A stretch of 64,000 nt of DNA. Origin: Torreya grandis. Its lineage: Eukaryota; Streptophyta; Pinopsida; Cupressales; Taxaceae. Positions 13,191-24,750 of the stretch are shown in pieces (the stretch's first letter is position 1; every line of letters begins with the position of its first letter). A program made the translations under genes and the position numbers. Below the pieces are notes generated by a model. That model was not told where the DNA came from, searched no databases, and saw only the letters and a list, made by a program, of their open reading frames with translations. The stretch lies in the NCBI GenBank assembly GCA_037957365.1, contig JARHVA010000122.1, forward strand, positions 4,198,501-4,262,500. The letters are read 5' to 3'.

Positions 13191-14560
13191 TGGAATCCCT
13201 AGGGGAGTGATTAATGAAAAAATTAATATTTTTCAAGAGAAAATATTAGGATTTTAGGGATTGAAAAATGGAATATAAAAATCATAACTTAGGCATAATA
13301 TGAGAAGACCTTAAGAGACATGAGGCATAATAAGGACATGAGGAGACACTAAGTGACTAGTGACCATCATTGTACAAAGGAAACCTATTCACTATAGACA
13401 CAAAGTTGTGTAAGCAAATAAGTGTGATACTAATATCAACTTATGAACATAGACTGGGACAAGAAAGTTAAAATGGGCCTACCTTCCCATGACGTGCTCC
13501 CCATTCTTTAAGACCCCTTATAGAGCCATCGATCTACTGTGAAGATTAGGTAATTATGTGAGAAAGTAGGTAGCACTAAAAGTTTTTTTAATTTTCCTTT
13601 TCCAATCTACTAGCCTACCATACCCCAATGGACCTAGGCTCTATTGTGAGCCCAAATATGGAGTTTGAGCTTTGACTAGAAGAAAGAGATGTGCTTTGAA
13701 TTACATCTTTTAGAGTGATTTGACTTTTGATAATTTTGAATGTTTCCTTTTGAGACCATTTGCTTTTATTAAATGATTTGGATTTTGAATATTTTTATGG
13801 TTTTTTTAAGATTCCTCCTCCACACTAACTTGGAATGACCAGTTATGAGAGATAGAGTGATACACATGAATGAGCTTTAGGTTTAGGATAAATAAATCTA
13901 AGTGACCAAAGACAAAACTAACTAATATACTTAATATTAACAATGAACCAACATGTTATCTCAATTCTCAACCATATATATGCTTAGTTTACAAAAGGGA
14001 AGAAAAAGAGAAAGAAAGGAGATTAGTTAGCAAATAATGGATCTCTTGCTAACTGATCACTTGGTAAAGAATGAATGACTAAAGGGATCAATGTTTTTAT
14101 AACCAAGTCACAATGATAATTATCCATGTTTATAGAGATAAGATAGAAAATTAAAAAAAAAACAAGGGAGTTTTAAGAAAGAAACTCAAGAAGAAAAAGA
14201 AAGCAATGATAAAGAAGACATCCATAAACAAAAATAAATGAAATTATAGGAAATATAAAGTGAAAAATTAAATTCACCATGTAAGATAAATAATAATTTG
14301 ACATAATTTCAAATGATATAACAAATATATAAATAGAAATTTGGATCACATGTCCAATCCAAACACAAATGTTAGAACACCATGCATGCACTCATAAGTA
14401 CTGATAGGTTTTACCACACACATTATCCAGAACATTTGATAAGTCTCTATGAATTTGAATGTGAATTACAACTAATGTATCATCTATCTTCAACAAAAAT
14501 TGTGAAAATACTTCACATCTAATCTCTTAAATATAAAAGGTATGAATGTTTGATGGATCA
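13191..14560. other. No gene recognised
   Basis: AT-rich sequence with short open frames on the minus strand (for example 14173-14391, hydrophobic) that match nothing I know. It lies where RT, RNase H and integrase of the Tat-like element would be expected, but none of their motifs is visible. Confidence 0.5.
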
Positions 14561-14569
14561 TGTTGAGGA

Positions 14570-16020
14570 GGGATATCATGCAAGGGATACTTAGGAAAAT
14601 GCATGTGAGTGGTTTATATAAAATAAGAAGGGATCATTGGTGGGGAAAAATCCATGGGTTAAGGATTCACAGGAGGAGAAGGATCCAAAGGTGAGGGAAG
14701 TTTTATGGGTGAGGGATTCATAGGTGGAGGAATAGGAGGTAAAGAAGGGACCATAAGAGGAGATGGAACCATTAGAGGTGAAGCCATGGGAGAAGAAGGG
14801 GGAGCCTTCTTATGGGAATGACTTGTGGGAGGAATGGGATAAGGTGTGAGAATAGTTAAAAGTTTATCTTTAAGATGTTACTAAAGTATGTGGCAAAGAT
14901 TAGTGTGATGGGTGCCACATTGGTGCTAAAGATAATATACCTCACCGTATTTAGGAATATACTTAGGTATTACATTCAAGGGAGGTATGGCCTTATCTAA
15001 GGATTGAGGGATAGTAGGACACAAAGTGTTAATATATTGTCATAGCTTGTGATAATGCATAGATGAAGGATTATCTATGCCATGGAAGTAACAGATATTC
15101 TTGTGAGTAGTCTTGGTAGGTGTACTCATAGGAAGAGGTATAATAGAAGTGAAAGAAACTTGAGAAGGTTCATCAGCCCATTTGGTGGACAAAAGATCCA
15201 ACTATGATAAGAGAAGGTGGTATTGGAATGGAGATAGGACATAGCTCGATTGTAGGAATGATAAGATCATAAGCATGAATAGGCTCACTTAAAGTGGGTG
15301 TAAGAATGAGATCCAAATTAGGATCTACTAAGGGAGGGGTGGGTATACATAAGGCTAAAGGAGATTTACATGCATATCAAGGATAAGAAAGATATAAGGG
15401 TCATGGTACCTAGAAAAGTGATAGTTCCTAATCATAGCATGATCCATAAGCATACTCCTATGAGGTTCTTCAAAAATTAGAGGTGTCTACACCATCTTTA
15501 CCCTATAATAAAGAGGAAAAATGTTAAAATTAGGAATGATATATGATGGAACATGGGAAGATATACTAAAAGACTAAAGCAAAGAGGAATGATAATGGAT
15601 AATCTCATAATTGTGGGCCTAAAAAAGACCTCTTAAGAATGGATCACCAAAATTATAACCATCATCATAATTAGGCATATGAAGATCAATGATGTAGGTA
15701 GAGATGACATTGTCATCCGATGAGGTGTAATGAATGGAATGCCAAGTCTTAGTTAAGATAATGGGGATATCATCACAAGGTGGTTGATGAGAATGAGGTT
15801 GCAAAGAAGTAGGAAGTTGAGAGATGAGATGAGGTGAGAGATCATAAGTTTTAATCTTGGGATTGATCTCATTAGGCTCATCATCATTAATATATAAGAG
15901 GTAAGGGGGAATGTTTGCAATGAGTTTATGATGATTTTTGTAACTTCGAGTGGAATTGATGAGAAAGTTAAATCATTAAGATTCATGAAATGGAACACTT
16001 GGCAATGGTTCAATGGTAGG
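14570..16020 (-). pseudogene. Tat-like pro-RT linker region (low complexity, S/P/H-rich)
   Basis: Downstream of the protease on the minus strand, mostly readable sequence rich in Ser, Pro, His and Tyr continues. An example is TKTWHSIHYTSSDDNV at 15619-15804, continuing as IISTYIIDLHMPNY-like text. No catalytic motif is visible. Tat/Ogre elements commonly have a long poorly conserved stretch between protease and reverse transcriptase, so I read it as that linker by position. It fades out near 14.57 kb without reaching an RT. Confidence 0.45.
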
Positions 16021-16560
16021 AATCTTAAATACACCATAGTATTAGAATTATTATAAATTACAAGTGTTAGTGTCACCCTGAATCCTATATATGGCTCCAT
16101 TGTGAGGAAATTTAATGCACTAACAAGTAGAAGAAGTAACTTCTCACATACAATGATTTTGTGGCCTATCAAATAGAATGTTGTAATATAGAAGAAAGTT
16201 AAAAATCATCACCTTCACATGAATGGTGATATGTGGGATGGTAATGGGGAGCCACACACAACCCAAGGGAGGCATTTTCCTTTGATCTTATACTTGACAT
16301 GTGATATGTATAGATTTGATATTACATTCAAAATATTTAAGAGTTTTGATAAAATTGAGGGAATCCACACAAGTGTTAGAACTGTCATCAATCAAGGCAT
16401 GCTTGGCTTGGATATCACCAATTTGGACACTAATGAATAGAGGAGGATCATTTGAATGAATCAGAATCTCATTGGGAATCATGAAAGAAATGGGAAATTT
16501 GAGGGAAAGAGAAATGTCCATTGTCTCATCAACATGGATGGACATCTCTTCACATTATTA
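16020..16560 (-). pseudogene. Tat-like retropepsin remnant
   Basis: The minus strand 16545-16288 is open and contains PPLFISVQIGDIQAKHALID followed by DSSNTCVDSLNFIKTL. This corresponds to the active-site region of Gypsy retropepsins (A-L-I-D-x-G-S-S). Here the Gly after Asp is Asp/Ser, so the catalytic D-S/T-G triplet is lost. About 150 bp downstream, after a frame change, are NILFDRPQNHCM and CIKFPHNGAIYRIQGD. These match the family's L-L-G-R-P-W-I-H...H-Q-x-x-K-F...I-x-G-D ending that follows the protease in Tat-type polyproteins. An intact copy would cleave the Gag-Pol polyprotein. Confidence 0.8.
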
Positions 16561-18050
16561 CCATATTATATCTTTAGATCCAAATAAGGTTGCTTCACAT
16601 CCTTATAGGAGAGGATGAAGGAAGTTAATTTTAAACAAAATTTGAAAAAGATAATTACAATGATGTGGAGAGGTCCTCATAATCTCAATAAATGGGATTT
16701 GGGATGGGATATTAATGAGCTCTGTGATAGGATCCCACTCATCATAACCCATAAGAATATTATTAGAAAGAGGTGCATAACATTAAAGGAGTTCCTTACA
16801 AGGAGGAGCAAAAGTACATTAGAATTTATGTTGATAAGAGGAAAAAGGTTTAGTGAGAGGACAAGATGGTAGATTATGTTGAGAAGATGAAGCAGTTAAT
16901 GCAGGTTGGTTATTAATTACTAGAAGAACTGTTGATAAAAGCTTGAGTATTATTGGTGGTAGGTAAAGAAGATGAAGGGATGGTATAAAAAGTATGGGAA
17001 GTGTTATCCAAAGTAAGAGTTGGAATTGGGTCATCTAAATTCATAAGGTCTTCTTGCCCTAACTCATTTAAGTGAGTTGAAGAAGAATCTTGAATAACAC
17101 AAAATGTGTGAGTCAATGGAGGTGTGTAGATAGGTTGAGGTTCAATGAAATCAACCACCCTTCACATATCAGTCATTTTAACCACATTATCTTCAAGATT
17201 TGGGTCAATAAGACTTTCTAAATTTTTGGTGGAAGGGGTGGTCTTGTCATGGTTATCTTGGTGATTTGGAAGGGGATCTTTATAGATGCCAAATGAACAT
17301 TAGATTGATTCAAAGCTTGAGATTTAGTATTTCTTTCATGGGATTTGAAAATAATGTCATAAGATTATTAGCATTTCCAAATGATGTAATCATGGTTAAA
17401 ACTGGGAACAAATAGAAAATCCATAGCCAAATTATAAAGCTACCTATAGGTTTCATGAGAATGACCCCAACTTGCATGAAATCAACAAAAAATTTTGGGA
17501 TCATACCAAGATTTCATAGGATGAGTGGGATCAAGTTCTCATGGGAAAGGCCTTGGTATATGTTTTATTAATTCTTCTAAGGATAAAGGTTTGTGAACAT
17601 TGATTTTATTAGGTGAAGATAAATGAGGATTGGTAAATTGTTGAGAAGGGGGAGCTAGTTATGAAGATTGGTTAGGAACAACAGCTTGAATAGTGTAAAT
17701 AGTATCATAAGAGTATGTGACACCATAATTGATATCATAATGATTCTTATTTTTGAGTAATATACAAGTACCTATATAAGGTTGGGATGGATTGAATTGA
17801 TGCATAAGGAAATCTTGATGTTTTGCTTGGTCAATAGCCTCCTCTAAGGTATGTGGAGAGAGATTCTAGACCCAATATTACAACTTGGGGAAAATAGAAT
17901 TGGTAAAGAGATGGAAAAGCTTATCATCAACCATATTATATTCACATTTATTAAATAATGTTTTCCATCATTTAATGAAATCTTGGGTAGTTTTAGTGAT
18001 TTGTAAACTGGCATTAATTTTTGTGTAGAAAATTTTACTTTGGATTCTTT
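16560..18050 (-). pseudogene. Tat-like gag, C-terminal half
   Basis: Reading the minus strand from 18050 gives TTQDFIKWWKTLFNKCEYNM, then LFTNSIFPKL and NLSPHTLEEAIDQAKHQDFL. This is the end of the retrotransposon gag capsid domain. Near 17420-17520 is the zinc-type motif WYDPKIFC-stop-FHASWGHSHETYR, followed by LYNLAMDFLF, matching CxFHxxxGHxxxxCxxLxxxxxDL with the last Cys replaced. Stops at TGA and TAG interrupt it. A P/T/S-rich stretch (16913-17158) leads towards the protease. The N-terminal half lies at 19620-20929, separated by an insertion. Confidence 0.75.
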
Positions 18051-19620
18051 ATAGGCAATTAATTAAATACCAAAAATTATTCTATAAAACAATCAACTTA
18101 AAGAAAAATAATGCGAGAAAATACACACCACACTGCAAAAGAGTTGATTATGGATTTCCATAATGCCTACATCTTTGGGTTCACTGACTAACTGAACCAA
18201 TTCATTATAAAATGTTTATAAGTAAATGAAAACCCTTATATAAAAATAATGAATCCAAGTGTTATAGACATTAAAATAATCTCAGTATCCATGAACAGAT
18301 TCTTCACCTTCCCAAAACACACCTCTAGATGTCCTCTACGAAAAAATATAACTTCTAAGTATCAAAAATGGCAAAAAAGGGCCTCAAATCTAGATAATCA
18401 GCATATTGTTGGAACCATCTCAAAAACTAGAATATTTCACTGGTTTACCTTGAAGTCCAGAAATGAGTATAGATGCCTCAAATTAGAGTAAGAGTAGAAA
18501 TATGTCCTTATGCCTTAAGATAATGGACTACTTCTAAGGCTTTACAATTTATTTAAAAGTTCTCAAAATGAAATTTTTTCAACTACAAAGTTTTTCCTTG
18601 GAGAAAAATAATATCAGTCCCTTTTCAAACTTTTTCCCAACTCCACTCCAAACTCCTACAATATGCACAAGCTCTTATAGCCTTTAAAATTGGATACTAA
18701 GTTTTTTGAATGATTTTAAATACAAGTTTTAGAACTTTATATAGTGCTTGATCCCATAGCCCAAGTGGTTGGGCCTTATCCCTTTTACATGGGAGGATAG
18801 GGGTTTGAAAATTCTCCCAATGCATTATTGGATAAAACTTATCTTTAGTCCCACATTTGTTAAGTGGGGGGCATTTGGGATGTTAATATACCACGGATTT
18901 TGTGGTTTAACTTGCCAAGTGTTTGGCATTGGCATGGATTTAGTGGGGTTTATGGAGGCTTATGAGTTTGGCATGGAAATTTAGACATGTCTTTTGGATT
19001 ATTTTGTGGGTATTTAGGGCTTCATGTGGCATGTACAACATAGAATGTGGAAAGTATGTGGTGGTGTTTGGGTTTCACATGAAATTTGGTGGCATGAACA
19101 TGAATGGACTATGAGGTTACATGAAAATAGTAATGGTTTGTTTGGAACATTCAGAAAATGAAATTAGACTATGGTAGTTAATTGGATGGTGGCAATCCAT
19201 GTGGTGGCTTGAGGACCCACCACATGGTCTAATATCCTCTTGTGACTTGTTGACCACTTGCATGCCACTTGTTGATTTCTAACTAGATGTTTTGTTTAAA
19301 CCCTAGTTTCTTTTACTTGCCCTATCTGATCTTTGACACATGATATCTTATGCATACAGGATCCATTTTATGAATAATAAGTTATGTTAGAAATATCTTG
19401 ATGAACTCTATGCATTGGAATTATTCTTGAATCATTTAATATTATTTATTTTTTATAGTTTGATCAACTTTGACTTGATTTGACTAGTTTGATTGAAACT
19501 TTGATCGGCTACACAAGGAGCATATGAGCTCCATTTTCTGCATTGCACATGCCATTACAAAGGTTTAAATGGGATATATGCAATGGTGTAGGTTTTGATA
19601 TTATCTAGGACCTTTTCCAA
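18050..19620. mobile_element. About 1.57-kb insertion splitting the Tat-like gag
   Basis: Recognisable gag capsid sequence stops near 19620 and resumes near 18050, so roughly 1.5 kb of unrelated DNA sits inside the domain. The insert contains a tRNA-derived SINE at about 18747-18830. The rest has no recognisable coding. Its exact ends and any target-site duplication are unclear because the surrounding gag is decayed. Confidence 0.5.
18747..18930 (+). mobile_element. tRNA-derived SINE remnant
   Basis: The segment has RNA polymerase III promoter boxes at tRNA spacing. The A box TAGCCCAAGTGG is at 18757-18768 and a B-box-like GGGTTTGAAAATTC is at about 18801-18814, with a tRNA-like body between (CCCAAGTGGTTGGGC, TACATGGGAGGATA). 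Sequence after the B box (CCCACATTTGTTAAGTGGGG) does not resemble a tRNA 3' end, so this is a SINE rather than a tRNA gene. The 3' end is uncertain. Confidence 0.65.
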
Positions 19621-20929
19621 ATTGACTACTAGATCATTTTGTTTCAAATTGCTTGTAAATGATAAAATGGGCCAAGGTATTTTTAGGAAGATCACTAGTT
19701 TGGAAATTTTGGACTAGAGAATTTACTAAATATTTCAAACTAGTAATAAAATCAGTTTTAAGTTGGTTGTACCAATATAAAGCATTACCCATGAGAGTTT
19801 TTTCTAATAGCTTGGTAGCAGTAAAAGTATTTAATTTGACCTAATATTTATGTATATTTCCAAATTTTTTTAGATGAAGAGTAGGATCAGTTGACCCATT
19901 ATAATAAATGGTAAGGGTGATACCTCTTATATCAATATTATCAATTTTAGATTTAAGAGGTTAATTTCGAATATGTTTGATTATATTTTTAACAAGAGGA
20001 GGTTCAGGGATGAGATTACCATGGGCATCCCAAAGAGGAGGTGGGGGAATATTTTAATTATTTGTGTCCCATGGCATTTGTTGTGGGTGGGTTTAAATAT
20101 GGTTAAGGTGGTTTTTCATTTACATAATTGGATTTGAATTATTAGCTTAGAAATCATTCATTTGATTAAGAGTTTGTAATAGGAGCTAGTGGGTTTGAGT
20201 TGCATTATTGGTATTATTTGAATCACTAGAATTGGAAGTAGTGGCTTCGGTACCACTATGGGTGTTATTAGGAGCTTGAGAAGAACTGTTAGAATGTGTG
20301 GCACTAGTGGTAAAATTTTCGTGTGTAGAAAAAGATGGAATAGTAAAGGGATGAGAGGAAGATTCACTAGAGATATGATTACCATGGGTTGTAAATAATG
20401 CACTAGTTGAATAATTAAGGAGAGTGGGTCTTGAAAGAGGCCCACTAGATGTAGAACCTACCATGTTAGTAGAGATACTAGGCATGGAGGTAGATGAAAG
20501 TAAAGAAGAAGTCATGGTATGAGAAGGGGTAAACATCGAGGGAAGAGACTAAGAAGAAAAGAAGCTAGTATCCCTAAATCTATGTGAGAATATGGGAGAA
20601 GGTGAATGAGGCTCTTCAACTTGACCATTAATCATAAGATGGTAAATGGTAGAAGGATCCTTTCCTTGATGTTGAGGAAATTCAAAGATAAAGAAGAGAA
20701 TTTTAGGTGTATACTCTAATTTGGGTTGATATTCAAGTGAGAAGAGAGGATTATGAAGTGAAGAGGAATGAAGATGGGTCCCATAGTTTGTTGTACAAGT
20801 GGTTATATAAAAATTACTCTCATCCAAAAGAGGATCCATAATATTTTTATGGGAGACCCTATGAGGGTTGGTAAAACTCATCATAGCCATTGAATTCAAC
20901 TTAGTGTTATCTTTAAATAGGAATTTCAT
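19620..20929 (-). pseudogene. Tat-like gag, N-terminal half
   Basis: A minus-strand frame opens at 20929 (MKFLFKDN...) and runs to 20549. A frame change leads to a Ser/Thr/Asn-rich low-complexity stretch (20536-20186, for example TSSLLSSTSMPSIS). After about 20060 the capsid domain is readable: NGSTDPTLHLKKF, then MGNALYWYNQLKTDFITSLK and LVQNFQTSDL near 19640-19700. These fit the D-G-x-x-D-P-x-x-H-L and G-x-A-L-x-W-Y-x-x-L signature of retrotrans_gag. Capsid assembly is the expected role. The frame is broken by several stops and then by the 18.05-19.62 kb insertion. Confidence 0.75.
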
Positions 20930-22680
20930 GATGAGGGAGGACTAGATAAGGCAAATGTGATAGAAAAGAAAGTAAATATAGAGAGGTAGATAAGAGTAGA
21001 GAGTCGACTAGGTTGACCAAGTATTGAAAATAGGGTTTAAAATTGAGAAAATAGGAATACAAAGTTGATAGGGTCAACCTAGTTCTATAAACTAGATAGA
21101 AAACATGTAGAAAAAGATACAGAGTCAATAGGGTCAACCTAGTATTGTATCCTAAAGGGCAAAAAATAATACTATGTTGATAGGGTCAAATTAGTAATAT
21201 AGGTAGGAGAGATAGATAATTTGTAAGAGACTATGTCGAATAGAATGATAATGTACTGAAATAAGAGAATTTTTATAAGTAATTTTAAAATCAAGAAGTG
21301 AAAGAAAGCACATAATCAATTGGGTCAATGAAGATGATATAATTGAGGCACATAACACATAACCTTTCACCAGCATTGGCTAATGCAATCTTTTGTAATA
21401 CAACATACAATTGAGCAAAGAACAAACCATCAACATGGAAATTAAATGCTAAATAAATGGTCATATTGAATGTTGTTAGATTATTAGAGTATGATTTTAA
21501 GTGTGATAAGAAGTTGAATTAAGTAAATAACTAGAAAGTGATCCATGGATGGTTTTAGGATGTTTAGGTTGAAAGGCATATATGTTGGCAATGATGATGG
21601 CTCAGTATTGGGGCCTAACCCCTCACTTCATACACCATAGTGATAAGGGTGTCGAGTGTTTTACCAATATATACCATTAACCACATGTTTATACTTGGCT
21701 AGAAAACCAAGTTGGCTTCCCCCTTAGTGATGAAATCCAACTAGGTAGGCCTTGGGTAGATAATTATTTAAATGCATTTTAAGATTTATGTGATTTGGTA
21801 GTCTGTGCAAGAAAGAGAAAAATAGTGCAACTAAATGATATATTGAAAAACCACCTAATTATACTATGTGATCTATTCTAAACATGAAAATAATTAAAAG
21901 TGAAAGTGTGATTTGATTACTAGCATATAAGTGTTAATTCTAACTTTGAAACATAGTACATTATTAGTTTAGATGATAGTGTATGCATAGATTATAGAAA
22001 AAAGTTGACAATGTCACTACTATACTACTAAAGTAAGGGTTTGTTAAGAACTACGTCGAGAATGTTGACCTAGTCTTTTAGATAAAAGATAAAATATAGA
22101 ACTAGATTGACAAATTGGACTTATTTTATTGTATAAGAGTAGTTTTAAAGATTCTAAATTATGAAAAATAGAACTATAATGAATAATATAAATGATAGAG
22201 AAAGAGATAAAGGAACCTTGGTGGGTTGGAGGATGTAGATAAAAGTGAGATTTTTATTGAAGTGCCTTTATTTTTACTTGAAAATTTTTCCAAGCATATC
22301 GACTAGGTTGACCTAGTTCTGTAGTTCCCTATTTGCTAATGCCTATGAAGAATAATGTACGCAGTGTTAACCTAGTATATTTATGGAAGTTTGAAAGTGT
22401 ACTGTGTTGATAGGATTGACCTATTAGCCTATCTAGAAGTGAAAATATGTACTGTGTTGACCTATTTGACCTAGTAGCCTATATTTGATGAAAACTTGCA
22501 CAAATAAAATAGAGACATTTTGATGCGACTATGTGTCAAACCTATGTACACAAGTTAGAATCTATACCAACATTATCAACCTAGTATCATAAATATAAAA
22601 AAATAATAAATAAAATGATAGAATAATGAAAAATGTGAGAGAAACTTGTAAGGGTTAGATTAACATTAGGTTCACCAGAA
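20930..22680 (-). other. Leader region of the Tat-like element with repeated palindromic motifs
   Basis: A stretch of about 1.75 kb between the gag start and the LTR, without convincing coding. It contains at least ten variants of the GGTCAACCTAGT motif. Directly inside the LTR the minus strand reads TGGTGAACCTAATG after a 3-nt spacer. That is the position for a primer-binding site and it starts with the required TGG, but I cannot assign a tRNA. Confidence 0.5.
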
Positions 22681-23570
22681 TGTTTGCAATTAAAAATGTA
22701 TCATGTCTATAAATCAATCCTAACTCAAAGAAGATAGATCATACATACACCTCTAATTGGGGATACATTAAATAATCAAGAATGTGACCAATATCAGGAT
22801 ACATTAGACCCAATTAGGGGATCTCTTACCCAAATAAGCAATGTTAGGGAGGGTTCCAAATCCTCCAGTCAAGAGAAATCATGCAACAACCCAAACTAAA
22901 CCCTATGTTTTCATATTTCACTAAAATAATAAGTAAATTATAATCTAGTACACATAAAATATTATGGCATAAAGTAGGGGTAATAAATAATAAAATTAAA
23001 CATGCATAAGAGATATATATTCACATCAATGTATATGAAATCCTAATGCATGGAAGAGAAGTACAAATGCATATTTATTTACTCTTAAAAGGAAGAACAA
23101 AGTTAGGAATACTTACCTTTAAAGATGAACTTATTAAAATTTAATCTCTCCCTTGGCCAAGGTGCCTCACAAGAGGTTTTTATGGTATGTAAGGATGACA
23201 AAGATAAATCCACTCTAGGCTACACAACCTATTAATGCATCCAAAAGACTTCTCCATAAGACAAGATCCATATATCCAAAGAAAGTATGAAACCTTAAGC
23301 TTGCTCTTCAAGTAGAATGGTGGATAAGCAAATGCACAATAACTCTTACTTCTTATCTTCTCTAAATAATGGTGAAATGATCTTGTATATATAGGCATAT
23401 TTAACCCTAATCCCTTAAAAAAAATTTAGCTGATAGGGTCAACCCAATCAACCTAGTAATATTATAGATAAAAATTCACTAGGTCACGGGTTAGGTCAGC
23501 CAAGAGCTAACCTAGACCCTAAATGAATTTTACCAAAAATAGTATAGGGTTGACCTAATTGACTTAGTAT
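21001..23570. repeat. Dispersed ACTAGGTC..GACCTAGT motif copies (right cluster)
   Basis: Variants lie at about 21001-21024, 21063-21086, 21122-21146, 21177-21200, 22053-22075, 22297-22320, 22364-22380, 22402-22428, 22452-22480 and 22565-22590 in the leader. Further copies lie at 23430-23458, 23478-23520 and 23541-23570 in the LTR. A typical copy is GATAGGGTCAACCTAGT, and the fullest are two-sided (ACTAGGTTGACCTAGT at about 22302). Spacing is irregular and the intervening sequence differs, so this is not a simple tandem array. Confidence 0.8.
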
Positions 23571-23868
23571 TTTAAATAGTCAAAATGGGGTTTAGGTTAG
23601 GAAAATAGGGATAAAAGGTGGAAAATTATTGAGTGTGAAATAAAGAAGAACAAGCTTAAGGATATGGTTTTCAAGAGATAAGTGTGTAGATAACAAGTGA
23701 AAAAAGGGATAACAATCCTGTGAAGTACCAATGGTCTACCCATCCCTTTCTCAATGCACCCCTTAAGGTGTGCACTGAAAGAGATTGAGACTCAACAGGT
23801 TATTGGAAGATAGAGTGCGTCATTAGTTGATAAAAGTTTGAAAATATTATGTGTATACATAAACCACA
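22681..23868 (-). repeat. LTR copy B (probable 5' LTR) of the Tat-like element
   Basis: A 1188-bp copy matching 7660-8856. It starts TGTTTGCAAT and ends ...ACCACA. It stands immediately upstream, on the minus strand, of the leader and gag at 20.9 kb, with a possible primer-binding site just inside. CATGAAAA occurs at both outer flanks (7651-7658 and 23867-23874), a possible but imprecise target-site duplication that overlaps the assumed LTR end. Differences between the copies are numerous, so any insertion is old. Confidence 0.75.
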
Positions 23869-24324
23869 TGAAAATGATAAAATTAGACAAGGGTCTTGAG
23901 TGACTTGTGGGTTCTCAAGTATACTTATTTGCCTATTAAATAGTGTCGATATAATATTTCAAAGCACTAACTATAGGAGTAGTGCCATACTTGGTTTTAA
24001 GATTACATTGAGATTAACTTCCCTAGGTGATATTCTTCTCTTAGGTGCACTACAAATCAAATGATTAAATGACTTCTTAAGTATTATTATTTTCACAAGT
24101 TTGACTAGAGGATGTCCTCTATATACCTTTTGATATGAATAAGCCTAAGACTGTATAAAATTTTGATTAACAAGAAGCATAAAAGGTCCTAGTCCTTATA
24201 TGCCTACTCCACCATAGGATTTAAATAGAGTGTGACTATAAAATTAGATTTTGAGGTATTTATTGAAACCCTAACTATTAGAAATGAAACCCCATCATGA
24301 CATATTGTGATTAAAACACACAAA
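23869..24324. other. No gene recognised
   Basis: AT-rich spacer between the Tat-like LTR and the broken end of the Copia element. No domain or repeat is identified. Confidence 0.5.
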
Positions 24325-24750
24325 TTTTGGATTCTAGTGTGGAATTTAGAAACTAACAAAATTATTAGAAGCTATGATGTTGTTTTCAATGAGAAGGTGA
24401 TGTACAGTGATCAGCTCAAGAAGCTGAATAATTCTAAGTAGGGCAATGTTGATTTGGACAAGGTTATGATCTAAAATGAGCTAGCAGGTCACACATAAGA
24501 AAACACAAACACTGACATCAGTTAGGTAGGAATTGACATCAGTTACTGTCTGACCGATGTCAGTGTCTATGTTTTCCTATGTGTGACCCATTAGCTCATT
24601 TTGGATCATAACCTCATCCAAATCAACATTGCCCTGCTCAAAATTATTCAGCTTCTTGAGTTGATCACTGTACATCACCTTCTCATTGAAAACAACATCA
24701 CGGCTTCTAATAATTTTGTTAGTTTCTAAATTCCACAACTGAAATCTAAA
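24325..24750. repeat. Palindrome with about 195-bp arms at the broken end of a Copia element
   Basis: The left arm (24325-24521) is the reverse complement of 24555-24750. Both carry the same Copia polyprotein segment (for example CTTCTTGAGTTGATCACTGT and its complement). The unpaired centre is about 33 bp (24522-24554) and is flanked by CTGACATCAG and CCGATGTCAG. The left arm has extra C-to-T type changes (AAGTAGGG against GAGCAGGG). The coding sequence of the element stops at this inverted duplication. Confidence 0.92.

Noticed and set aside
18747..18830. Functional tRNA gene
   Set aside because: A and B boxes are present, but I cannot fold a proper acceptor stem and the sequence after the B box is not a tRNA 3' end; SINE is the better explanation.
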